Source of the DNA: Pseudomonas sp. CAN1
GTDB lineage: Bacteria > Pseudomonadota > Gammaproteobacteria > Pseudomonadales > Pseudomonadaceae
Assembly (NCBI RefSeq): GCF_030462585.1
Contig: NZ_JASMRU010000016.1
Coordinates: 1 to 41,395, forward strand
Direction: 5' to 3'
DNA: 41,395 nucleotides
In this document: one piece after another, positions 1 through 7,537 of the stretch
How the letters are laid out: every line of letters starts with the position of its first letter
How positions within the stretch are numbered: the stretch's first letter is position 1
The notes under the pieces: model-generated
Seen by the model: the letters and a program-made list of their open reading frames with translations, nothing else
What the model was told of the DNA's origin: nothing
Database searches by the model: none
Position numbers and translations under genes: made by a program

Positions 1-1161
1 CGCACCAAGGGTCGCGGGATGTCCGGCGCGGCGCTGTTCGCCGCCTTGCGTGCCTCGGCGCGGGAGAAGGGCGTGCAGCTGCAGAGCCAGTGCGAAGTGC
101 GCCGGCTGGTGCAGGACGACGGCGGCCGGGTGGTCGGCGTCGAAGCCTGGCGCCTGCCGCCGGGCAGTTTCGCCGCGCGCCGTCACGCCTGGCTGAGCCG
201 CACCGCGACGGCATTGCATCCCTATGCGCCGCCGCTGGCCGAGCGACTGATCGCGGCCTTGCGGCGTATAGAGGAACGGCACGCTCGACCGATGCTGATC
301 CGCGCACGCAAGGGCGTGCTGCTCAGCGCCGGCGGCTTCATCTTCAACCGCGAGATGCTCGCCGAGCACGCACCGCAATACCTGCCGGGTCTGCCGCTGG
401 GCACGTCGGGTTGCGATGGCAGCGGCATCCGCCTCGGTCTTGGCGTGGGCGCCGCCGCGCAGCGCCTGGACAAGGTCAGCGCCTGGCGCTTCATCAACCC
501 GCCGCTGGCATGGGCGCGCGGAGTGATAGTCAATGCCCAGGGCGAGCGCTACTGCAACGAGGAGGTCTACGGCGCCACCCTCGGCCACGCCATGGTGGAA
601 GAGCAGGGCGGCCGCGCCATCCTGATCCTCGACCGCGCACTGCTCAGGGAGTCCCTGCGCCAGGTCGGGCCGGGCAAGGTCTGGTCGTTCCAGCGCCTGC
701 CGGTGCTGCTCAACCTGCTGTTCAACCGCCGCCGTGGTGAAACCCCCGAAGCGCTGGCCCGCGCCATCGGCGTGCCGGCGCAGAACCTGCGGCGCAGCCT
801 GGAAGAGTACAGCCGGGCCGCGCGCGGCGAGCACACCGACGCCTTCGGCAAGTCCCAGGCGATGCTCGCCGACCTCGACGACGGTCCCTGGTACGCGCTG
901 GACCTGTCGTTCGACAGCAAGCTCTTTCCCTGCCCGGCGATCACCCTGGGCGGCCTGCGCGTCTGCGAGCGCAGCGGGCGCGTGCTGGACGCTGCCGGAG
1001 AGCCCATCGCCGGTCTCTACAGCGCCGGCCGCAATGCCGTGGGCGTTGCCTCCAACCTCTACGTATCCGGCCTGTCCATCGCCGACTGCGTGTATTCCGG
1101 TCGCCGCGCCGCCGCCCATGCGGCGTCCCGCGCGGCGGCCGTCATCCCCGAAAACGCCTGA
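1..1161 (+). CDS. FAD-dependent KstD/fumarate-reductase-like dehydrogenase (5' end cut off)
   Basis: The reading frame is open from base 1, so this is the C-terminal 386 residues of a longer protein whose Rossmann GxGxxG FAD motif lies left of the window. What remains is typical of the FAD_binding_2 (fumarate reductase / 3-ketosteroid dehydrogenase) fold: a GVLLSAGGF segment near the middle and a C-terminal GLYSAGRNAVGVASNLYVSG stretch that would close over the FAD. In a steroid cluster the likely job is dehydrogenation of a 3-ketosteroid A ring (delta1 or delta4). The C-terminus, however, differs from the usual KstD ending (Y-x3-G-A-T-I-G), so it could be another flavoprotein of the family. 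The hsd and kshB genes follow after 12 and 1 bp gaps, suggesting one operon. Family is clear; the substrate is inferred. Confidence 0.72.
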   Translation, partial: RTKGRGMSGAALFAALRASAREKGVQLQSQCEVRRLVQDDGGRVVGVEAWRLPPGSFAARRHAWLSRTATALHPYAPPLAERLIAALRRIEERHARPMLIRARKGVLLSAGGFIFNREMLAEHAPQYLPGLPLGTSGCDGSGIRLGLGVGAAAQRLDKVSAWRFINPPLAWARGVIVNAQGERYCNEEVYGATLGHAMVEEQGGRAILILDRALLRESLRQVGPGKVWSFQRLPVLLNLLFNRRRGETPEALARAIGVPAQNLRRSLEEYSRAARGEHTDAFGKSQAMLADLDDGPWYALDLSFDSKLFPCPAITLGGLRVCERSGRVLDAAGEPIAGLYSAGRNAVGVASNLYVSGLSIADCVYSGRRAAAHAASRAAAVIPENA

Positions 1162-1173
1162 AGGAAAACAAGC

Positions 1174-1929
1174 ATGAATCGAGTACAAGGCAAGGTCTGC
1201 ATCGTTACCGGCGCCGCCAGCGGCATCGGCCGCGAGGACGCGCTGCTGCTGGCCGGCGAGGGGGGCCGCGTGGTTCTCACCGACCTCAACGAGGAAGCCG
1301 GCCGCGCGCTGGCCGAGCAGATCGGCGGCGACGCGCTGTTCATCCGCCACGACATCGCCAGCGAAAGCGACTGGCAGCACGTGGTGAAGACCACCCTGGA
1401 GCGTTTCGGCCGCCTCGATGTGCTGGTCAACAACGCCGCCATCCTCGCCCTTGGCAGCATCGAGGACACCAGCCTGGAGCTGTGGCGCAAGGTGCAGACC
1501 ATCAACGGCGAGGGCTACTTCCTCGGCTGCAAGTACGCCATCGCGGCGATGAAGGAGAGCGGCGGTGGTTCCATCGTCAACATGTCCTCGGTGGCGGCGC
1601 TGGGCGGCATGCCGATGTTCTGCGCCTACTCGGCGTCCAAGGGCGCGGTGGCAGCCATGACCCGTTCCATCGCCCTGCATTGCAAGCAGCAGGGCTACCG
1701 TATCCGCTGCAACAGCGTGCACCCCGATGGCGTCAACACGCCGATGACCCAGGCCCTGGCCGGCGGCCAGCCGATCCCCCAGGAGGCGCTGGACGCCGAC
1801 CCGCTGAACCGCATGTGCGCGCCGCGGGATATCGCCAATGTGGTGCTGTTCCTCGCTTCGGACGAGTCGCGCTTCATCAATGGCGCCGAGATCCGCGTGG
1901 ACAACGCCCAGCTGATCAGCGGTATCTGA
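1174..1929 (+). CDS. SDR, 3beta/17beta-hydroxysteroid dehydrogenase-like
   Basis: A 251-residue classical short-chain dehydrogenase that would oxidise or reduce a steroid hydroxyl/keto group with NAD(H). It has the cofactor motif TGAASGIG (residues 12-19), NNAA near 87-90 and the catalytic set Ser139-Tyr152-x3-Lys156. The C-terminal part, NSVHPDGVNTPMTQA and FLASDESRFINGAEIRVDN, closely recalls the Comamonas testosteroni 3beta/17beta-hydroxysteroid dehydrogenase, as does its length. The start is supported by an AAGGA box 8 bp upstream. It is followed after one base by the KshB-like reductase and preceded by the flavoprotein, which fits ring A/D hydroxyl oxidation before ring opening. Which position (3, 17 or another) it acts on cannot be told from sequence. 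Confidence 0.88.
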   Translation: MNRVQGKVCIVTGAASGIGREDALLLAGEGGRVVLTDLNEEAGRALAEQIGGDALFIRHDIASESDWQHVVKTTLERFGRLDVLVNNAAILALGSIEDTSLELWRKVQTINGEGYFLGCKYAIAAMKESGGGSIVNMSSVAALGGMPMFCAYSASKGAVAAMTRSIALHCKQQGYRIRCNSVHPDGVNTPMTQALAGGQPIPQEALDADPLNRMCAPRDIANVVLFLASDESRFINGAEIRVDNAQLISGI

Positions 1930-1930
1930 G

Positions 1931-3007
1931 ATGGACTGCGCGCAGTCCCTGGAGTCCCAGGCGCCGGGCGTCGCCTCCAGCTTCCAGCTGGAGGTGGCGC
2001 AGGTCATCGAGGAAACCGCCGACGCCCGCTCGCTGGTGCTGCGCGTACCGGAGCAACTGGCCGGGCGCTTCGCCTACCGGGCCGGGCAGTTCCTCGGTTT
2101 CCGCGTCAGCATGGCGGGCAAGTGCCTGCTGCGCTGCTACTCCATGTCCAGCGCGCCGGGGCTCGATGCGGCGCTGCGGGTCACCATCAAGCGCGTCGAC
2201 GGCGGGCGCGTGTCGAACTGGATGAACGACAGCGTGCGCGCTGGCGATCATCTGGAAGTGCTGCCTCCGGCCGGGCATTTCCACCTGGGCAATGAGGTGC
2301 GCGACCTGCTGCTGTTCGGCGGCGGTTCGGGCATCACCCCGGTGTTTTCCATCCTGCGCGAGGCGCTGGCCAGCCGCGATTGCCGCATCCGCCTGGTGTA
2401 CGCCAACCGCGACGCCGAGTCGGTGATCTTCCGCGAGGCGCTGCGTGAACTGCTGCGTGAGCATGGCGAACGGCTGCAGGTGATCCATGTGCTGGACAGC
2501 GTGCAGGGCTTCCTTGCTGGCAGCGATGTGCGCCACCTGCTGCGTGGCTGGGAGGAGGCGGAATGCTTCATCTGCGGCCCCGGACCGTTCATGGAAACCG
2601 TGGAGAACGGCCTGCTGGGTGCGGGTGTGCCTCCGGCGCGGGTTCACGTCGAGCGCTTCGTCTCGCCGGTCGATCCGGACGAGCTGGAAGCGGCCGAGCA
2701 GAAGGCACGGCAAGCCGTCGCCGGCATCGAGGTGGAGCGCCTGCGCGTGATTCTCGACGGCGCCGAGCACGAAGTCGCCTGCGAGCCCGGCGACACCTTG
2801 CTGGACAGCTGCCGCCGCGCCGGACTGGCGGCGCCGTCTTCCTGCGAGGAAGGCTTCTGTGGCGCCTGCATGTGCCAGGTGGAGCAGGGCGAAGTGCTGC
2901 TGCCGCGCAACGATGTGCTCAGCGCCGCCGAGCTGGCCGACGGCTGGACCCTGGCTTGCCAGGGCCGCGCCGGCAGCCGCGAGGTGCGGGTGCGCTTCCC
3001 GGACTGA
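1931..3007 (+). CDS. kshB: Ferredoxin reductase, KshB-type (3-ketosteroid 9alpha-hydroxylase reductase)
   Basis: A 358-residue flavin/iron-sulfur reductase, the same length class as KshB. Domains in order: FAD-binding barrel with RCYS (68-71); NAD-binding domain with GGGSGITP (130-137) and CGPGPFM (215-221); C-terminal plant-type [2Fe-2S] ferredoxin domain with Cys305, Cys310, Cys313 and Cys343. Such proteins pass electrons from NADH to a Rieske oxygenase; KshB serves KshA, which hydroxylates C9 of androstadienedione and so triggers B-ring opening. No KshA-like oxygenase lies in this window, so the partner must be elsewhere or the reductase serves another oxygenase (HmpA/PaaE-type reductases share this layout). 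The gene begins one base after the SDR stop and is followed by a strong terminator. Confidence 0.82.
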   Translation: MDCAQSLESQAPGVASSFQLEVAQVIEETADARSLVLRVPEQLAGRFAYRAGQFLGFRVSMAGKCLLRCYSMSSAPGLDAALRVTIKRVDGGRVSNWMNDSVRAGDHLEVLPPAGHFHLGNEVRDLLLFGGGSGITPVFSILREALASRDCRIRLVYANRDAESVIFREALRELLREHGERLQVIHVLDSVQGFLAGSDVRHLLRGWEEAECFICGPGPFMETVENGLLGAGVPPARVHVERFVSPVDPDELEAAEQKARQAVAGIEVERLRVILDGAEHEVACEPGDTLLDSCRRAGLAAPSSCEEGFCGACMCQVEQGEVLLPRNDVLSAAELADGWTLACQGRAGSREVRVRFPD

Positions 3008-3062
3008 ATGTCGGACTTGAAAGATTGCTCATGAGTGAGGGGCGGTGCCTGCCCCCTTTTTT

Positions 3063-3086
3063 GCCCGGCTCCGGCCGGGCTTTTTT
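3063..3086 (+). terminator. Rho-independent terminator after kshB
   Basis: A 7-bp stem GCCCGGC/GCCGGGC with a TCCG loop (3063-3080) is followed directly by six T residues. It lies 55 bp after the kshB stop and ends the first transcription unit. Confidence 0.85.
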
Positions 3087-3108
3087 CATTCCTGGCACGG
3101 GGCCTGTG

Positions 3109-3186
3109 CGTAGGGCGCATAACGCGCCAGCGTTATCCGCCGGATGACCATCGGCGGATAACCTGTTCCAGCTTATGTGCCCTGCG
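3109..3186. repeat. GTAGGGCG-type palindromic repeat, degenerate copy
   Basis: Begins CGTAGGGCGCATAACGCGCC and contains GTTATCCGCC/GGCGGATAAC arms around the centre; the right end (TTATGTGCCCTGCG) is decayed compared with the copies at 20439-20516 and 24190-24267. It is a dispersed intergenic repeat of the REP/MITE kind, without coding content. Confidence 0.75.
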
Positions 3187-3215
3187 CTATGCCCTTTCTG
3201 GCCCTTGCCAAGGCT

Positions 3216-3233
3216 CTAGTCCCAATGGACGAT
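3216..3233 (+). promoter_or_regulatory. Candidate operator 1, CTAGTCCCAATGGACGAT
   Basis: Contains the dyad GTCC-CAAT-GGAC (3219-3230), whose end is 72 bp before the SDR start at 3303. Near-identical sites lie at 6531-6548, 16628-16642, 24097-24113 and 24420-24434, each upstream of a steroid transcription unit. The role as binding site of a shared regulator is inferred from this repetition. Confidence 0.6.
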
Positions 3234-3302
3234 TTGCCGCCGCCGCAGGCCCGCTAGTCTGCGGCGCAGAGCAAACCGACAACAACAAGCAGAGGTGTGC
3301 GA

Positions 3303-4049
3303 ATGAATCGACTGCAAGGCAAGGTTGCCGTGGTCACGGGTGCTGCATCGGGTATCGGGCTGGCCTGCGCCCGCTGTTTCGCCGAAGAGGGCGCCCAGGT
3401 CGTCGGCCTGGACGTGGGCAATGCGCCGGCGGATTTCCCCGGCCTGTTCATGGCCCTGGACGTGCGCAACGAGAACAACATCGAGCAGGTGATGGGCGAG
3501 GTGGTCTCGCGCCATGGCCGCATCGACGTGCTGGTCAACGCCGCCGGTGTCGCCAGCCAGGGCAACGTCACCAGCTCGCCGACCAGCGAATGGCAACGCG
3601 TGCTGGACATCAACCTCACCGGCAGCATGCTCACCAGCAAGCACGCGGTGGCGCAGATGGTCCGGCAGCGCAGCGGCTCGATCATCAACATCGGCTCGAT
3701 CTTCGGCCTGCAGGGTTGCGACGGCAACACCGCGTACAACGTCGCCAAGGGCGGCATCAACCAGCTGACGCGCTCCATGGCCATCGACTACGGCCATGCC
3801 AACGTGCGCGTCAACGGCCTCTGCCCGGGCCTGATCGAAACCCCGATGACGCAGATGGTCCGCGAGCAGGAAGCTTTCCACGCCTTCTTCGCCTCGCAGC
3901 ACATGCTGTGCCGCGCCGGGCAACCGGAAGAGGTGGCCAAGGCTGCGCTGTTCCTCGCCTCCGACGATGCCTCCTTCGTCAGTGGGCAGATGATTGCCGT
4001 TGACGGCGGCTTCTCCGCCGGCCGCCGCTTCGCGCCGCCCCAGGCCTGA
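3303..4049 (+). CDS. SDR family oxidoreductase (steroid cluster)
   Basis: A 248-residue classical SDR with TGAASGIG (12-19), a Ser132/Tyr145/Lys149 catalytic set and a usual C-terminal FLASDDASFVSGQMIAVDGG segment. The ATG at 3303 is preferred over a GTG two codons earlier because AGAGG lies 7 bp before it. It is the first gene after candidate operator 1 and is followed 71 bp later by the FadD3-like ligase, so it is probably co-transcribed with ring C/D genes. It may act on a hydroxysteroid or on a hydroxyacyl-CoA of the HIP pathway; the sequence does not decide. The start MNRLQGKV resembles that of the SDR at 1174, suggesting related hydroxysteroid dehydrogenases. Confidence 0.85.
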   Translation: MNRLQGKVAVVTGAASGIGLACARCFAEEGAQVVGLDVGNAPADFPGLFMALDVRNENNIEQVMGEVVSRHGRIDVLVNAAGVASQGNVTSSPTSEWQRVLDINLTGSMLTSKHAVAQMVRQRSGSIINIGSIFGLQGCDGNTAYNVAKGGINQLTRSMAIDYGHANVRVNGLCPGLIETPMTQMVREQEAFHAFFASQHMLCRAGQPEEVAKAALFLASDDASFVSGQMIAVDGGFSAGRRFAPPQA

Positions 4050-4120
4050 TACCGGCCTTGTCAGCGGGCCGGCCCGGTGCCGGCCCACTTTCGATTTCCG
4101 TTCGCCCTGAGCTGCCCGCC

Positions 4121-5695
4121 ATGAACTGCCCGTCCTCCGCCCTGACCATTCCCCAGTTGCTCGCCGCCACTGCCGCGGCCTACGCTGACCTGCCGGCCAT
4201 CGAGGACGGCGACGTCCACCTCAGCTACCGCGAGCTGCACCAGTGGCGCCGCCGTGCCGCCCGCGCGCTGCTGGCGTTGGGAGTCGGTCATGGCGAGCGG
4301 GTGGCGGTGTGGGCGCCAAATCTCTGGGAGTGGATAGTCGCGGCCACCGCGCTGCACAGTGTCGGCGCGGTGCTGGTGCCGCTGAACACCCGGATGAAGG
4401 GCGCCGAGGCGGCGCTGGTGCTGCGCGAGAGCGGCGCCAGCCTGCTGTTCGTGATGGGCGAATTCCTCGGCATCGACTACCCGGCGTTGCTGGCGGGCGA
4501 GGAACTGCCGGCGCTGCGCCAGCGCGTGATCCTGCGCGGCTCGCGCGAGGGAGCGCTGGACTGGACGACCTTCCTGGCGCTCGCCGATGGCGTCGAGGAA
4601 GCTGCGCTGGACGCACGCGAAGCCGCGCTGTCCACCGATGACCTGTGCGACCTGCTGTTCACCTCCGGTACCACCGGCAAGCCCAAGGGTGTGATGACCG
4701 CCCACGGGCAGAACCTGCAACTGGTGCGCGACTGGAGCGAGATGGTCGGCCTGCGCGAAAGCGATCGCTACCTGATCGTCAACCCGTTCTTCCACAGCTT
4801 CGGCTACAAGGCCGGCTGGCTGGCGGCGCTGATGCGCGGTTGCTGCGTGCTGCCGCAGGCGGTGTTCGACGTACCGCTGCTGCTGCAGCGCGTGGCGGCC
4901 GAGCGCGTGACAGTGCTGCCGGGCCCGCCGACGCTCTATCAATCACTGCTGGCGCATCCGCATCGTCAGGAGTTCGACCTGTCGTCCCTGCGCGTAGCGG
5001 TTACCGGCGCCGCTTCGGTGCCGGTGGAGATGGTCCGGCGCATGCGCAGCGAGCTGGGCTTCGCGACCATAGTCACTGCCTACGGCCTCACCGAGACCTG
5101 CGGCTTCGTCACCATCTGCCGGCCCGGCGACGACGCCGAGACCGTCGCCACGACGAGCGGCCGCGCCTTCCCCAACGTCGAAGTACGCTGCGTCGATCCC
5201 CAGGGCAACAGCCTGCCGCCGGGCGAGCCGGGGGAAGTGGTGGTGCGCGGCTACAACCTGATGCGCGGCTACTTCGGCAACCCCGGGGCCACCGCCGAAG
5301 CCATCGATCCGCAGGGCTGGCTGCACACCGGCGATGTCGGCGTGCTCGACGAGCGCGGCTACCTGCGCATCACCGACCGCCTCAAGGACATGTTCATCAA
5401 CGGCGGCTTCAACGTCTATCCGGCGGAGGTCGAGCAGGCCATCCTCGGCTACCCCGGCGTGGCCCAGGCGGCGGTGATCGGCATCCCCGACGAGCGCCTG
5501 GGCGAGGTGGCCATGGCCTTCCTGCTGCCAGCCGCCGGCCAGGCCATCGACCTCGACGCCTTCCTCGCCTGGTGCCGCGAGCGCATGGCCAACTACAAGG
5601 CGCCGCGGCGGGCCATGCTGCTCGACGCACTGCCGCTCAATGCCGCCGGCAAGGTGACCAAGGCGGCGCTGCGGGAGTTGGCGGCGAACTCCTGA
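4121..5695 (+). CDS. fadD3: Acyl-CoA synthetase, FadD3-like (HIP-CoA ligase)
   Basis: A 524-residue ANL-superfamily ligase: ATP + acid + CoA to acyl-CoA + AMP + PPi. Motifs: the P-loop-like TSGTTGKPKG (181-190), AYGLTETCG in the middle, LHTGDVG, DMFINGGFNVYPAEVE around the hinge, and the C-terminal catalytic Lys511 in NAAGKVTK. In steroid degraders FadD3 activates HIP, the propanoate left after rings A and B are removed, and so opens the ring C/D pathway; the ipdABC, echA20 and ipdE genes next door make that role very likely. The ATG at 4121 is chosen because it starts just before the conserved N-terminal helix; an in-frame TTG at 4058 would add 21 residues with no family likeness. A weak hairpin follows. 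Confidence 0.85.
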   Translation: MNCPSSALTIPQLLAATAAAYADLPAIEDGDVHLSYRELHQWRRRAARALLALGVGHGERVAVWAPNLWEWIVAATALHSVGAVLVPLNTRMKGAEAALVLRESGASLLFVMGEFLGIDYPALLAGEELPALRQRVILRGSREGALDWTTFLALADGVEEAALDAREAALSTDDLCDLLFTSGTTGKPKGVMTAHGQNLQLVRDWSEMVGLRESDRYLIVNPFFHSFGYKAGWLAALMRGCCVLPQAVFDVPLLLQRVAAERVTVLPGPPTLYQSLLAHPHRQEFDLSSLRVAVTGAASVPVEMVRRMRSELGFATIVTAYGLTETCGFVTICRPGDDAETVATTSGRAFPNVEVRCVDPQGNSLPPGEPGEVVVRGYNLMRGYFGNPGATAEAIDPQGWLHTGDVGVLDERGYLRITDRLKDMFINGGFNVYPAEVEQAILGYPGVAQAAVIGIPDERLGEVAMAFLLPAAGQAIDLDAFLAWCRERMANYKAPRRAMLLDALPLNAAGKVTKAALRELAANS

Positions 5696-5700
5696 ATGCA

Positions 5701-5724
5701 AAAGCCCGGCTCGGGCGGGGCTTT
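5701..5724. terminator. Hairpin between fadD3 and the toxin gene, possible bidirectional terminator
   Basis: The 7-bp arms AAAGCCC (5701-5707) and GGGCTTT (5718-5724) enclose a 10-base loop between convergent genes. Only short T tracts flank it (none rightward, four leftward), so termination strength is uncertain. Confidence 0.4.
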
Positions 5725-5742
5725 CGGGGAGTCAAACGGACT

Positions 5743-6108
5743 CTAACTGTTCAGGAACGGATCCTGTGCGAGGTACGTGCAGTAGTCGACCAGCACCTTG
5801 CGCGCATCCTGTCGCTCATGGATCACCAGGTGGACCACCACGGCATCATCCAGCACCTGATAGAACACCCGATAGCCGTCCTGCGTAACGTACTCGCGGA
5901 ACTCCGTCAGGCCGGTGTGCTCGGCTACTTCACGGGAGATCGGATAGCCCAGCGGTGCATTCGATAACGCTTGCACCAGCTCATCCAAAAGAGCGTCGAT
6001 ATGCTGTGCGGCCTTTTCCTTTCCAGCCCTGGCGGCCAGGAAATCTTCCCGGTCGATGATCAGGCTGTCGGCGATCGGCGTAGTGAGGACAGGTCGGCGC
6101 TGACTCAT
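5743..6108 (-). CDS. RelE/ParE-family toxin of a toxin-antitoxin pair
   Basis: A 121-residue protein whose C-terminal half reads GLTEFREYVTQDGYRVFYQV then a hydrophobic strand VVVHLVIHER and DARKVL, the beta-sheet pattern of the RelE/ParE toxin superfamily (ribosome-dependent RNases or gyrase poisons). The N-terminal about 50 residues are longer than in minimal RelE proteins. It starts 9 bp after the Phd-like antitoxin stop, the usual antitoxin-first order. It has no metabolic link to the flanking steroid genes and is oriented against them. Family assignment is good; whether it cuts mRNA or hits gyrase cannot be read from sequence. Confidence 0.78.
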   Translation of the reverse strand: MSQRRPVLTTPIADSLIIDREDFLAARAGKEKAAQHIDALLDELVQALSNAPLGYPISREVAEHTGLTEFREYVTQDGYRVFYQVLDDAVVVHLVIHERQDARKVLVDYCTYLAQDPFLNS

Positions 6109-6117
6109 CGGATTCCC

Positions 6118-6369
6118 TTACTGCTCGCTGGAGCGCCTCTTGGCCAGCCGGCTGCGCAGGTCGTCGACGGTGTTGGATTTCCCCTCGGTGTGCTGCCGCG
6201 AACTGATGGCGAGCAGCTTGACCAGCGCGAGCGCTTTCTCCCGTCTGACGGACTCCTCGTAGGACTCCACCACCAGCTTGGGCAGGCCATTCTGGGTGAC
6301 GACCATGGGCTCCGACAGGTCCAGGTCCGCGGCGTGTTTCTTCAGGAAACTGATGGTCTCGATTCGCAT
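6118..6369 (-). CDS. Phd/YefM-family antitoxin
   Basis: An 83-residue protein with the Phd/YefM pattern: an N-terminal DNA-binding part ([20 protein letters not shown]), then [17 protein letters not shown], typical of the family, and a polar C-terminal tail expected to wrap around the toxin. Such proteins neutralise the partner toxin and repress their own promoter. GAGG lies 8 bp before the ATG. The gene precedes the RelE-like toxin with a 9-bp gap, so the pair forms a two-gene operon. Confidence 0.8.
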   Translation of the reverse strand: MRIETISFLKKHAADLDLSEPMVVTQNGLPKLVVESYEESVRREKALALVKLLAISSRQHTEGKSNTVDDLRSRLAKRRSSEQ

Positions 6370-6414
6370 GGGGTGTACCTCGATTGCGTGCGCATGCTGA
6401 AGCGTAGTGGTCCA

Positions 6415-6444
6415 AATTTAGGCTGTATATGAGCTTGTGGTCAA
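6415..6444 (-). promoter_or_regulatory. Possible promoter of the toxin-antitoxin operon
   Basis: On the minus strand TTGACC (6444-6439) and TAAATT (6420-6415) are separated by 18 bp, a plausible sigma70 pair ending about 45 bp before the antitoxin start. Read by eye only. Confidence 0.35.
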
Positions 6445-6530
6445 TTCCTGCCGACCATCGACCGCGTTCACCGGCAGGTGGCACAACCCGCCGGTCCTCA
6501 TTCCGACCCACGCCCCACGGCCCTTTTGCG

Positions 6531-6548
6531 CTAGTCCCATTGGACGAT
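6531..6548 (+). promoter_or_regulatory. Candidate operator 2, CTAGTCCCATTGGACGAT
   Basis: Dyad GTCC-CATT-GGAC (6534-6545), 85 bp before the hsaC start. It differs from operator 1 at a single base over 18, although the surrounding sequence is different, which argues for selection on the site itself. Confidence 0.62.
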
Positions 6549-6630
6549 GTTGGCCATCTCCCACGCTGTTTGAATCCTCATCACCAGCCGATCCGCACGA
6601 CGCATCGGCGATGACGATGAGGAGAGCACC

Positions 6631-7527
6631 ATGGATATCCGCGGACTGGGCTACGTGACCGTCCTGGCCACCGACCTGGAGCGCTGGCGCAGCTACGCCA
6701 GCGACGTGCTGGGCATGATGGTGGACGCCGCCGCCCCCGAAGGCGCGCTGTACCTGAAGATGGACGAGCGCCACTACCGCGTGCTGGTGCTGCGTGACGA
6801 GCGCGACGGCTACGGCGCCAGCGGCTGGGAAGTCGCCGGCAAGGCCGCCTTCGAGCAGGCGATTGCCGAGCTGCAGCAGGCCGATGTCGAAGTTACCCGC
6901 GGCAGTGCCGCCGACTGTGCACTGCGCAAGATCCAGGAGCTGGCGCTGTTTCACGATCCCGACGGCAACCGCCACGAACTGTTCTGGGGGCCGTGCCAGG
7001 ACTTCCGTCCGTTCGTCTCACCGGTGGGTGTCAGCGGCTTCGTCACCGGCGCCATGGGCATGGGCCACGTGGTGCTGCCGGCGCCGGCCTTCGAGCGTTG
7101 CCGGGATTTCTACGAACAGGTCATGGGCTTCGGCCTCTCCGACCTGATGAAGGTGCGTTTCACCCCCGACCCGCAGGAGCCGGAGAAGCGCATCCACTTC
7201 CTCCACTGCAACAACGCCCGCCACCACTCCCTGGCGATCTTCGAGTGCCCGATCCCCAGCGGCTGCGTGCACATGATGCTGGAGACCGCCGCCCTCGACG
7301 ACGTCGGCCGCGCGCTGGACCGCATGCACGCCGCCGGCGTGAAGCTCTCTGCGACTCTGGGCAAACACACCAACGACCACATGGTGTCGTTCTACATGCA
7401 GAGCCCCGGCGGCTTCGACATCGAGTACGGCCATGGCGGCCTGGAAGTGGACTGGGAGGCGCACACGCCTTTCGAAAGCACCGTGGTCAGCCATTGGGGC
7501 CACGACTTCAGCGTCGGCCGCCAGTAA
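6631..7527 (+). CDS. hsaC: Extradiol dioxygenase HsaC/TesB (3,4-DHSA dioxygenase)
   Basis: A 298-residue two-domain vicinal-oxygen-chelate dioxygenase that would cleave the catechol ring A of 3,4-dihydroxy-9,10-seconandrosta-1,3,5(10)-triene-9,17-dione with O2. The C-terminal domain holds the likely Fe(II) ligands His146 (MGMGHVVL), His214 (VHMMLE) and Glu265 (GFDIEYG), plus the acid-base His199 (ARHHS) and Tyr255. The N-terminus (IRGLGYV) and C-terminus (SHWGHDFSVG) match what I recall of mycobacterial HsaC closely. A GGAGAG ribosome site precedes the ATG. It is the first gene of a long operon: ipdA follows after 10 bp, so ring A cleavage is expressed together with ring C/D degradation. Confidence 0.93.
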   Translation: MDIRGLGYVTVLATDLERWRSYASDVLGMMVDAAAPEGALYLKMDERHYRVLVLRDERDGYGASGWEVAGKAAFEQAIAELQQADVEVTRGSAADCALRKIQELALFHDPDGNRHELFWGPCQDFRPFVSPVGVSGFVTGAMGMGHVVLPAPAFERCRDFYEQVMGFGLSDLMKVRFTPDPQEPEKRIHFLHCNNARHHSLAIFECPIPSGCVHMMLETAALDDVGRALDRMHAAGVKLSATLGKHTNDHMVSFYMQSPGGFDIEYGHGGLEVDWEAHTPFESTVVSHWGHDFSVGRQ

Positions 7528-7537
7528 GGAGCACAAC

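Noticed and set aside
6631-7527. Biphenyl (BphC) extradiol dioxygenase of an aromatic pathway
   Set aside because: The ends match HsaC, and the neighbours (ipdAB, fadA6, ksi) are steroid genes; no biphenyl dioxygenase is present.
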